Assembly (NCBI GenBank): GCA_937892095.1 | Contig: CALAVC010000156.1 | Span: forward strand, 1 to 5,289 | Direction: 5' to 3' | DNA length: 5,289 bases | Origin: an uncultured Bacteroidales bacterium | GTDB lineage: Bacteria > Bacteroidota > Bacteroidia > Bacteroidales > Marinilabiliaceae | Position numbers and translations under genes: made by a program | Notes under the pieces: model-generated | Databases searched by the model: none | Seen by the model: the letters and a program-made list of their open reading frames with translations, nothing else | What the model was told of the DNA's origin: nothing | Shown: positions 1-5,289 of the stretch, piece by piece | How positions within the stretch are numbered: position 1 is the first letter of the stretch | How the letters are laid out: each line of letters begins with the position of its first letter

Positions 1-37
1 TAACCACCCCCTCTGAAGATTGCCTACTGTTGCATTA

Positions 38-844
38 TCAACTTGAACTTAGGAGGTTTTCTTGTTTTTCTTTTTTCTGTTTGGTCGATTTTTCGCGACG
101 CAGACGCAATTCGTCCATATAGCCACCAGTGATTACCCCAGAGGGCAAGGCTATGATTGCCACACCGACAATGGCGGAAATCATGCTAATGAGTCTTCCG
201 ACAGACGAGACTGGATATATGTCGCCGTAGCCGACGGTGGTAAGCGTGCAAGCCGACCAATACATGGCATCGAAGATGGTGGCAAACATTGGTTCTTGGC
301 CTTCGAGCTCGTTTTCGTACTCGACGTTGAACATAACGAGTGCGGTTACAAATATATAAAACAAAGCCAAGTTAAGCACTGCCATCAGGACACGCCCTTC
401 TTTGCGGAGCACTGCAATGATTATTTGCAAGGGCTCGAAGTAGCGTACGACACGATATATGCGAATAATTTTTAGGAGCCGTGTAAGACGGAGTAGCTTG
501 AGCGACTTGTTGAGAACCGTGGTGAGCGAAGGAAGGATGGACAGCAGGTCGAGAATGGCATTGATGGTGAATGGGTAGAGGATGAAAGCACGTATGCCTT
601 TGTGGCGACCATGCATATCGGCCGTCAGCCAACGAAGGACATAGTCGACAACAAACCACGAGAGCGATAGGTCGTCAATTAGCCTTAGGAAAGGTGTTTG
701 CTCTTTGAACATCAGTGGGGCTATGCCCATAAAAATGGCTGCGAGCATTAGCAAGTCGTAGATGTAGGAAACGATGTCGGAAGGCGACTGAGCTGGCTCT
801 ATTATGCGGAATATCTTATGTCTGATGTCGTTAAAAGCTGTCAT
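38..844 (-). CDS. Voltage-gated-type potassium channel (six-helix ion transport protein)
   Basis: This 268-residue protein is an inner-membrane cation channel of the voltage-gated potassium channel superfamily. Six membrane segments can be placed: S1 about 24-45, S2 57-75, S3 90-107, S4 113-135, S5 151-173 and S6 214-238. The pore loop (188-203) leads into the selectivity filter TTVGYGD at 202-208, the K+ signature. S4 has a basic residue at every third position from K113 to R134 (K113, K116, R119, R122, K125, R128, R131, R134), the pattern of a voltage sensor. S6 ends in ALPSGVITGG, as in KvAP-like bacterial channels. The C-terminal tail is short and Lys/Glu-rich, with no RCK/TrkA-N or cyclic-nucleotide domain. 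The ATG overlaps the glycosyltransferase stop (ATGA), so it is probably translated by coupling as the last gene of the envelope operon. Channel identity is very secure. Voltage gating and K+ selectivity are inferred from the motifs, and the physiological role is unknown. Confidence 0.95.
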   Translation of the reverse strand: MTAFNDIRHKIFRIIEPAQSPSDIVSYIYDLLMLAAIFMGIAPLMFKEQTPFLRLIDDLSLSWFVVDYVLRWLTADMHGRHKGIRAFILYPFTINAILDLLSILPSLTTVLNKSLKLLRLTRLLKIIRIYRVVRYFEPLQIIIAVLRKEGRVLMAVLNLALFYIFVTALVMFNVEYENELEGQEPMFATIFDAMYWSACTLTTVGYGDIYPVSSVGRLISMISAIVGVAIIALPSGVITGGYMDELRLRREKSTKQKKEKQENLLSSS

Positions 845-1587
845 TTTTCAATCATTTTGGCCATTACGAGCAGTTTGTAAAAGGCATCTTGATAGGCTTG
901 TACGATACCGACCTTGCCATATCTGAACCCACCTTTGAGGAAATAGACTTTAATGAATCGGAATAAAGGGCTAAAAAACATCTTGCTCCACGAGACTGTT
1001 TGCCCTGTTGATTTTCGTTTTGTGGCCTCGAATGTGGAATAGCGATTCCACTTTTCCATTATGCGTTCCATTGTGTCGGGAGCATGCACAATGGCTAAGT
1101 CTTCACGACTAGCGGCGATATGTTCAGTACGTCCACTGACGATGGGCTTGGAGTGTATGGTTGGCGGCCAATAGGCATCCTGACGTTTAAAGAAACGTAA
1201 TTGATAGTCGGGGTACGAAGAGCGAGTAAAGACGCCGAGCATGTGATTTTTTCGTGGGATGTAGATGCCCGATGGTGGATTGGGTTGCTTGGCTACACCA
1301 CGCAAATATTCTAATAGACTGTGTGTAACGACCTCGTCGGCATCGACCACAAGAACCCATTCGGCTGTTGCATGACTAAAGGCAAAGTTGCGTGCCGACT
1401 CGCAGATGTCTGACTCTTGTCGTGGGTGGGTGATTATCTTACAACCAAAGTCGCGAGCAATAAGGAGAGTATCGTCGGTGCTTTGCATGTCGCAGAGCAC
1501 AATTTCGTCCACCTGTCCGCAGAGGCTGCTAAGGGTAGACCGAAGAGTCTCTTGCGCATTGTAGGTGTTGACGACGGCAGAAATCAT
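841..1587 (-). CDS. Family 2 glycosyltransferase, WaaE/KdtX-like
   Basis: This is a 248-residue GT-A fold glycosyltransferase of family GT2, probably cytoplasmic and membrane-associated. The N-terminus (ISAVVNTYNAQETL) is the typical first strand and nucleotide-binding loop. D33 in the LCDMQSTDDT segment fits the sugar-nucleotide-binding Asp, and VDADE (D82, D84) is the DxD metal and nucleotide site. The C-terminal third (LFRFIKVYFLKGGFRYG, then an amphipathic helix to the end) resembles the lipopolysaccharide-core glycosyltransferase WaaE/KdtX group. By family it should transfer a hexose from a nucleotide sugar to a lipid-linked or core oligosaccharide; donor and acceptor cannot be read from the sequence. 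It overlaps both neighbours by 4 bp (ATGA at each end), which argues for coupled translation between the small membrane protein and the channel. The length is normal for the group and no key motif is missing. Confidence is high for GT2 and moderate for the WaaE-like assignment. Confidence 0.92.
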   Translation of the reverse strand: MISAVVNTYNAQETLRSTLSSLCGQVDEIVLCDMQSTDDTLLIARDFGCKIITHPRQESDICESARNFAFSHATAEWVLVVDADEVVTHSLLEYLRGVAKQPNPPSGIYIPRKNHMLGVFTRSSYPDYQLRFFKRQDAYWPPTIHSKPIVSGRTEHIAASREDLAIVHAPDTMERIMEKWNRYSTFEATKRKSTGQTVSWSKMFFSPLFRFIKVYFLKGGFRYGKVGIVQAYQDAFYKLLVMAKMIEK

Positions 1588-1892
1588 TTTTGCCTAAAAG
1601 CTGTGTAGAGTTCCACAACAGCAGTAAAGAGAAGTGGCAAAAGCCAATAGCCTTTGTGGACGTACAGAAGCCATGCTGAGAAACACAGAGCTACCATGCT
1701 GAGCATAAGCAAGCCGTTGCGTCGGCGAAGGACTACACTGTCGTCTTTTCGGCGAAGGCGAACAGACATTCGACAACAGAAAAGTAATAGTCCACCGACG
1801 AGCATAGGCAACCATGCCCACTGCAAATATATTACTGCAGCGACTACACCAACGAGGACAAGCAACATGCCTACATAACTTACGTACTTCAC
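1584..1892 (-). CDS. Small four-helix membrane protein of unknown function, GTG start
   Basis: I do not recognise a named family for this 102-residue protein. It has four hydrophobic segments at about 4-22, 26-40, 60-78 and 82-98. The loop between helices 2 and 3 is strongly basic (R41, R45, R47, R48, K49, R56-R58), so by the positive-inside rule that loop and both termini should be cytoplasmic. The halves look like a twofold repeat: YLQ-WAWLP-ML in the first and YVHKGYWLLPLL in the second occupy the same place in each helical hairpin. The chosen start is GTG at 1892, 8 bases after the FtsB-like stop; an in-frame ATG (residue 9, at 1868) is an alternative but would truncate helix 1. The stop overlaps the glycosyltransferase ATG by 4 bp. 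Its position in an unbroken operon and its membrane-protein composition support a real gene. The function is unknown. Confidence 0.8.
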   Translation of the reverse strand: MKYVSYVGMLLVLVGVVAAVIYLQWAWLPMLVGGLLLFCCRMSVRLRRKDDSVVLRRRNGLLMLSMVALCFSAWLLYVHKGYWLLPLLFTAVVELYTAFRQK

Positions 1893-1900
1893 TTGGCAAA

Positions 1901-2209
1901 CTATTCTTTGATGATAAAAATCACTTCGTCGTCGCGTTTCATATAATACTCTTCGCGAGCGAATTTTTCGAGCGAAGCACGATTATTTTGCAACTCGTGC
2001 ATCTTGCGCTTGTCTTGTTCTATTTCGTTTTGCAGGCGTGCTTTTTCTTCGGTAAGTTCGGAAATTTTCTTTCCGTAGCTGCGTCGGACAAGCAGAGAGT
2101 CGGTGTCGATAACAGTCATCCATACGAGAAAACCGATGACTGTCAGGACATATTTTGAACTAAAGAGTGTGCCGAAGGTGGTTCGTATGTCTTGTTTTGC
2201 GCTACTCAT
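1901..2209 (-). CDS. Septum formation initiator, FtsB/DivIC-like
   Basis: This 102-residue protein is a single-pass bitopic division protein. A short cytoplasmic N-terminus is followed by one membrane segment at about 20-34, then a Glu/Lys/Leu-rich coiled coil at about 42-77 (GKKISELTEEKARLQNEIEQ onward) in the periplasm. The C-terminal block (LEKFAREEYYMKRDDEVIF, about 80-98) is the conserved FtsB/DivIC motif. The family forms a complex with FtsL and FtsQ/DivIB that helps recruit and activate septal peptidoglycan synthesis by FtsW and FtsI. The length is normal for the family. The ATG overlaps the last base of the upstream M23 stop (TAATG), so it is probably translationally coupled to the peptidase. 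That arrangement suggests coordination of wall hydrolysis and septum assembly, but this is inference. FtsB and DivIC cannot be told apart from sequence alone in this phylum, so no symbol is given. Confidence 0.92.
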   Translation of the reverse strand: MSSAKQDIRTTFGTLFSSKYVLTVIGFLVWMTVIDTDSLLVRRSYGKKISELTEEKARLQNEIEQDKRKMHELQNNRASLEKFAREEYYMKRDDEVIFIIKE

Positions 2210-3183
2210 TAGTCGAAAGTACGATTGCTATTGGTTGATATTTCTATCATGCGCTCATAATCGTCGGCATCGAGACCTTCTTGGAAATAGTAGAGTTGCG
2301 GGTTGACCTTTTGTCCTTTCTTGACGACTTCGTAGTGGACGTGTGGTCCAGTGCTGAGTCCTGTGCTACCGACGTAGCCTATGACATCGCCACGCTTTAC
2401 TTTTTGCCCGACACAGACATTGAACTTACTCATGTGTCCGTAGATGGTTTCGTAGCCGAAGCCATGGTCTATTTTGACGTGCTTGCCATAGCCACTATAG
2501 CTAGTGGTAACTTCTTTTACGACGCCATCGCCTGTGGCATAGATTTCGGTGCCAGTGGGTGCAGAGAAGTCCATGCCCTCGTGAAATTTCTTAATCTTGT
2601 AGACTGGGTGAATGCGCCATCCCCATCCTGATGCGGTACGTGTGAGGTCTTTGTTGTTGATGGGCATTATGGCTGGTATGCACATTATCATTTCGCTCTG
2701 TTTGTTGACGAGGTCTATAATCTCGTCGAACGACTTGCTTTGCACATAGAGTTGTTTGGCAACGACATCGAGTTTTTTGGCGGTAGCGATAACCATTTTG
2801 CTATTGCTCATGCCTTCGAGGTCGTCGTAGCGGTTGACACCGCCGAAGCCTGCCTTACGGACCGAAGTGGGTATGGAGTCGGCTTCGTAGATGACACGAT
2901 AGATATTTTCGTCGCGCTGATGGATATCTTCGAGCACGTCTTCTATCTGGGCGAGTCGGCGACTCATTTGTTCGTATTGGGTAAGTAGCTCGTGTTGTTC
3001 GCGCTTAAGCTTTTTCTCTTCGGGGCTGTCGAAGACGTAGACATATACAAAAAACAGGGCTACAGAAGCTACCAAAGCGAGGAGCATGTGAAAGAGTCCT
3101 CGTTTGGCATAATAGGACAAACCTTTTCGGACTTCTTTGTAACTAAGAGTTTCGGGGTCGTATTTGTAGTGTTTATTCGACAT
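2209..3183 (-). CDS. M23 family (LytM-type) peptidoglycan metallopeptidase
   Basis: This is a 324-residue membrane-anchored zinc endopeptidase expected to cleave peptidoglycan cross-bridges or stem peptides in the periplasm. A basic cytoplasmic tail (KYDPETLSYKEVRKG) precedes one membrane segment at about 32-51. A charged coiled-coil-like stretch follows (about 55-92), then a linker and the catalytic domain (about 185-300). All expected LytM zinc and catalytic residues are present: H201 and D205 in HEGMD, H250 in YGHM, and H281 and H283 in GPHVHYE. It should therefore be active, unlike the degenerate LytM activators EnvC and NlpD. The tail after the domain (about 300-324) is polar. The ATG at 3183 gives the N-terminal tail typical of Bacteroidetes homologues. 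It is the first gene of the five-gene operon, lies about 60 bases below a plausible promoter, and its stop shares one base with the FtsB-like start. Confidence 0.95.
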   Translation of the reverse strand: MSNKHYKYDPETLSYKEVRKGLSYYAKRGLFHMLLALVASVALFFVYVYVFDSPEEKKLKREQHELLTQYEQMSRRLAQIEDVLEDIHQRDENIYRVIYEADSIPTSVRKAGFGGVNRYDDLEGMSNSKMVIATAKKLDVVAKQLYVQSKSFDEIIDLVNKQSEMIMCIPAIMPINNKDLTRTASGWGWRIHPVYKIKKFHEGMDFSAPTGTEIYATGDGVVKEVTTSYSGYGKHVKIDHGFGYETIYGHMSKFNVCVGQKVKRGDVIGYVGSTGLSTGPHVHYEVVKKGQKVNPQLYYFQEGLDADDYERMIEISTNSNRTFD

Positions 3184-3249
3184 TTCGAAGTAACATTTGG
3201 GGAAGTGGTATATCTTAATTCTTTTGGGAGAGGGGCGAGCAAACGGACG

Positions 3250-3280
3250 CGAATATACAAAAATCTGCTAAGATTTTAAA
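3250..3280 (-). promoter_or_regulatory. Putative Bacteroidetes-type promoter for the M23-FtsB operon
   Basis: Read on the minus strand, TTTA (3280-3277) and TATATTCG (3257-3250) are separated by 19 bases. The known Bacteroidetes sigma factor consensus is TTTG at -33 and TAnnTTTG at -7 with a spacer of about 19-21, so each box has one mismatch. Transcription would start near 3244 and leave a leader of about 60 bases before the M23 ATG at 3183. It is the best match I found by eye in the only sizeable gene-free gap. The two mismatches keep it tentative. Confidence 0.45.
3260..3277 (-). repeat. Perfect 7-bp inverted repeat, possible weak terminator or operator
   Basis: On the minus strand AAAATCT and AGATTTT flank the 4-base loop TAGC, a perfect 7-bp palindromic arm pair. 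It begins 17 bases after the esterase stop, and its second arm ends in a T run (TTTTT, then G), so it could be a weak intrinsic terminator for the polysaccharide-degradation genes. The stem has only one G-C pair, which argues against efficient termination. It also fills most of the spacer of the putative promoter, so an operator for a dimeric regulator is an alternative. Chance occurrence in AT-rich sequence cannot be excluded. Confidence 0.4.
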
Positions 3281-3293
3281 CTTTATTCACACT

Positions 3294-4856
3294 CTATTCT
3301 ACTGCTACGCCACTAATAACAACATCTTTGAGACTAAGGGTTTTGGAGTCGGACTCAGAGCGAGACCAAGGGTAGAGGCGAAACAGAACTGTTTGCTTGG
3401 CTGGGACACGAATGGAGGTGTTGTATATGTCGTGAACTGACGTGGTGGTCTCATGTTGTTTTTCGCCGATGGTGGAACGCATAAAGAAGTCGTTGCCAAA
3501 AGCGTAGGAAAGACGGTAGCAAATGTTGGCAGAGGAGGTGAGTTCGACACGATTGATGTTTAGGTCCTTGTCTTGGGCTGTAAGTTTTAGCTGGACGAAA
3601 CGTGAGCCGTCTTCGTCGATGTCGGCAGGCCAACGACCATCCACAATGGCAAAAGTTGAATCGACCTTGGCAAGCCCTTTAATAATGGACACTTTGGCAT
3701 CGACGCCCTGCGTTGTTGCACGGCGGGAAAGATCGGACCATACGACACTTATGGGCTCTGAATTTAAGACTTGACGTCCCTTGCCACAGACGGCAATGGA
3801 GCCTCGCCCACATCCGCTGGAGAGTTCTATGATATATTTTTGCAAGAGCGTGTCGGAGGGAACATAGCATGCAAAGAAAGACGCTACACGTGTCCCAGAG
3901 AGGATGAGTGTATCTTTTGGTGTCTCGCCCAATCGGTGAGACAAGAGATAGCCACGTGGAGCACTGACACAGACATCGTAATTCTTGGCAAAGACCTTGA
4001 AGTCGGAACCTTGCAGACCGTCGAGGCAAGCGATGTCGAAACATTGCCATGCTGTGTCGCCTACGAAGACTTGTCCGTAGTCATAGACTGCAGGATTGGT
4101 CAGTATGCCACTGAGTCGCAACTTGCCGTGCCAGATGTTCATGGTGTCGAGGATCTGTGCTGCTGCAACGGCAAAGAGAGTGGCTCCGCCAGCCGACGTG
4201 TGAGTATTGTCGGCCGCGACAAAGACTTGACTTTTTGAATCGATAGGACCATAAGCCTCGACAATCTTACGTGTCTGCGTACAAAGGTCGATAAGTGGAG
4301 TATTGGTTTGAGAAGCTACCCAACGCATGGCAGCTGTGTAGTCGAGGGTGGTGTCGGCATCGGAAGGGCTAAGGTTGTGCCGCCCACGAGCTGTGATATA
4401 ATTGCCATCGAAATATCGACGGACGACGGGTTGAACAAGAATTGGAGTGCCACCAGCGGCACGAGTTTCTTCAACATATTTGGTGAGATATGTCGTGTAT
4501 GTGGTCCAAGGGGCAGTGCCTCGTCCGTCGGCACCATCGAGACCATTTTCTTTTTCGTTGTTGTGAGCAAACTGGATCAAAACATAGTCTCCGGGCTTGA
4601 CAGACGAGAGAACTTTTGCCCAGCTACCTTCGCTGTAGAAGCTACGGGAGCTTCGACCGGGAATTGCCTGATTGTCGACAACGACACCTTCGGGGACGAT
4701 ATGGGCGAGCATTTCGCCCCAGCCACGTACATCGGTGGTGTTTTCTTCATAGTCGGCCATAGTAGAGTCGCCTATAGTGTGAATAGTTAGAGCTTTTTGT
4801 TCGTTTGAACATGCCAAACATAAGGCTATTATTACCAATAAAAATATCTGCTTCAT
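3294..4856 (-). CDS. SGNH/CE12-like acetylesterase lipoprotein (rhamnogalacturonan acetylesterase-type) with C-terminal beta-sandwich region
   Basis: This 520-residue exported esterase probably removes acetyl groups from pectin or a related polysaccharide. The N-terminus is a lipoprotein-type signal with C16 as the likely lipidated residue; the lipobox CLAC is atypical at -3. The SGNH domain covers about 22-240: block I GDST (29-32, nucleophile S31), block II NQAIPGRSSRSF (62-73, G67), block III FAHNNE (96-101, N99), and block V DNTHTS (D216, H219). These match the rhamnogalacturonan acetylesterase branch (CE12). Block III has A97 and N100 where GHND is usual. The remaining 280 residues have no catalytic motif and look like beta-rich modules; the last part (LFRLYPWSRSESDSKTLSLK) resembles C-terminal regions of Bacteroidetes pectinases. 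The ATG lies 2 bases after the GH43-like stop, so the two are probably cotranscribed. Esterase fold is secure; exact substrate is inferred. Confidence 0.88.
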   Translation of the reverse strand: MKQIFLLVIIALCLACSNEQKALTIHTIGDSTMADYEENTTDVRGWGEMLAHIVPEGVVVDNQAIPGRSSRSFYSEGSWAKVLSSVKPGDYVLIQFAHNNEKENGLDGADGRGTAPWTTYTTYLTKYVEETRAAGGTPILVQPVVRRYFDGNYITARGRHNLSPSDADTTLDYTAAMRWVASQTNTPLIDLCTQTRKIVEAYGPIDSKSQVFVAADNTHTSAGGATLFAVAAAQILDTMNIWHGKLRLSGILTNPAVYDYGQVFVGDTAWQCFDIACLDGLQGSDFKVFAKNYDVCVSAPRGYLLSHRLGETPKDTLILSGTRVASFFACYVPSDTLLQKYIIELSSGCGRGSIAVCGKGRQVLNSEPISVVWSDLSRRATTQGVDAKVSIIKGLAKVDSTFAIVDGRWPADIDEDGSRFVQLKLTAQDKDLNINRVELTSSANICYRLSYAFGNDFFMRSTIGEKQHETTTSVHDIYNTSIRVPAKQTVLFRLYPWSRSESDSKTLSLKDVVISGVAVE

Positions 4857-4858
4857 AT

Positions 4859-5273
4859 CTATTCTACGACAAATGAGTTTACATCTATCCAGCCACCATC
4901 GTTGGAGTTGCGAACAGGGCGAGTCATAAACATGCCAACCTTAGCACCTATCCATTGTCCCTCTTTGGCATTGAATGTTTTGCCAATTGGTACGAAGTTG
5001 ACACGGTCTAAGCTATAGCTGAATTGGCATTCGGCTACGTTGCCATCTTGCTTTGTTACTTCAACACGCAATGCTACTTCCTGATTATACTCCAAAACAA
5101 CGGGCTTGCTCTCTACGCTTTCTGCCGTTCCTTGCTTGGCGTTGTTACATACGTTTTGGGTAAGTCTGATGCCTGTAGCGGTATTTTCGATGACGAGTAT
5201 TGCATAGTCGATACCCATAACTACAAGTCCGCCACGCTCACCTTTGTATTTGTCGGTTGGATGAAAATGAACG
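4859..5273 (-). CDS. GH43-like glycoside hydrolase, C-terminal fragment (5' end missing)
   Basis: Only the last 137 codons are present; the reading frame is open to the point where adapter sequence begins. The fragment is a beta-sandwich of the concanavalin-like type that follows the five-bladed propeller in many GH43 beta-xylosidases and arabinofuranosidases. Supporting features are KGERGGLVVMGIDYAIL near the start, SYSLDRVNFVPIG in the middle, and GWIDVNSFVVE at the end. None of the catalytic propeller is present, so substrate and activity cannot be judged. An ATG at 5218 lies inside the conserved VVMGIDYA strand and is an internal methionine, not the start. The stop is 2 bases before the esterase ATG, pointing to one transcript for hemicellulose or pectin side-chain breakdown. 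Other carbohydrate-active enzymes carry similar sandwich domains, so GH43 is likely but not proven. Confidence 0.75.
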
Positions 5274-5289
5274 AGATCGGAAGAGCGTC
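5274..5289 (+). other. Illumina TruSeq adapter remnant (non-biological)
   Basis: The final 16 bases, AGATCGGAAGAGCGTC, are identical to the first 16 bases of the common Illumina adapter read-through sequence. AGATCGGAAGAGC is shared by both TruSeq adapters, and GTC follows it in the universal (read 2) version. The match reaches the very end of the window and interrupts the open GH43-like frame. These bases are untrimmed library sequence and should not be translated or used for similarity searches. Confidence 0.95.

Noticed and set aside
1..37. Possible next gene or terminator after the channel
   Set aside because: The only minus-strand ATG (35-33) meets a stop after three codons, and I see no stable hairpin; the piece is too short to say more.
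57..81. T-rich run resembling a terminator U tract
   Set aside because: On the minus strand it encodes the Lys-rich C-terminal tail of the channel (KSTKQKKEKQE), and no G-C stem precedes it on the plus strand.
51..475. AGGAGG at 51-56 followed by a plus-strand TTG-started frame
   Set aside because: It looks like a perfect Shine-Dalgarno and start, but the frame is wholly antisense to the ion channel, its product begins with low-complexity Phe residues, and this phylum rarely relies on such sites.
1594..1899. Alternative minus-strand frame of about 100 codons over the small membrane protein
   Set aside because: It needs a TTG start, has no coherent membrane or domain pattern, and conflicts with the tight spacing and ATGA overlap of the chosen frame.
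2281..2988. Plus-strand open frames opposite the M23 gene
   Set aside because: They are acidic antisense translations of a gene with all catalytic motifs intact; the long frames follow from codon bias of the real gene.
3771..4790. Plus-strand open frames of 150-160 codons opposite the esterase
   Set aside because: No recognisable domain or membrane pattern, and the opposite strand carries all SGNH blocks in one uninterrupted frame.
5216..5218. ATG as the start of a 119-residue protein
   Set aside because: The frame stays open upstream and encodes KGERGGLVV directly before it, which continues a conserved GH43-type C-terminal strand, so this is an internal methionine.

Overview
The window looks like the end of a draft or metagenome-assembled contig from a member of the Bacteroidota, most likely order Bacteroidales and possibly Prevotella-like. 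This rests on protein style: a DivIC/FtsB-type protein next to an M23 peptidase with an N-terminal KYDPETLSY-like tail, a rhamnogalacturonan-acetylesterase-type lipoprotein next to a GH43-type enzyme, starts without clear Shine-Dalgarno sequences, and a TAnnTTTG-like promoter. The genus is a guess. All six complete genes and one partial gene lie on the minus strand, so transcription runs from high to low coordinates.

Right part (about 3294-5273), plant polysaccharide degradation. The C-terminal 137 codons of a GH43-like glycoside hydrolase enter from the right edge. Two bases after its stop begins a 520-residue SGNH/CE12-like esterase lipoprotein. Together they look like a fragment of a pectin or hemicellulose utilisation locus, with one enzyme cleaving glycosidic bonds and the other removing acetyl groups. 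The last 16 bases (5274-5289) match the start of the standard Illumina TruSeq adapter, so they are library sequence and the biological sequence ends at about 5273.

Junction (3184-3293). This 110-base gap separates the two transcription units. It holds a 7-bp perfect inverted repeat and a plausible Bacteroidetes-type promoter that overlap each other.

Left part (38-3183), a compact five-gene envelope operon: M23 metallopeptidase, FtsB/DivIC-like division protein, a small four-helix membrane protein, a WaaE/KdtX-like family 2 glycosyltransferase, and a six-helix voltage-gated-type potassium channel. Junctions are 1-bp overlap, 8-bp gap, 4-bp overlap and 4-bp overlap, which suggests translational coupling throughout. 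The first two genes point to peptidoglycan remodelling at division and the glycosyltransferase to surface glycan assembly. The small membrane protein and the channel have no obvious role in either. Bases 1-37 after the channel gene hold no gene or convincing terminator.

I found no CRISPR array, transposon, tRNA or rRNA. The most unusual items are the adapter remnant, the potassium channel coupled to an envelope operon, the twofold-repeat membrane protein, and the altered block III of the esterase. I do not see a clearly new defence or mobile system here.
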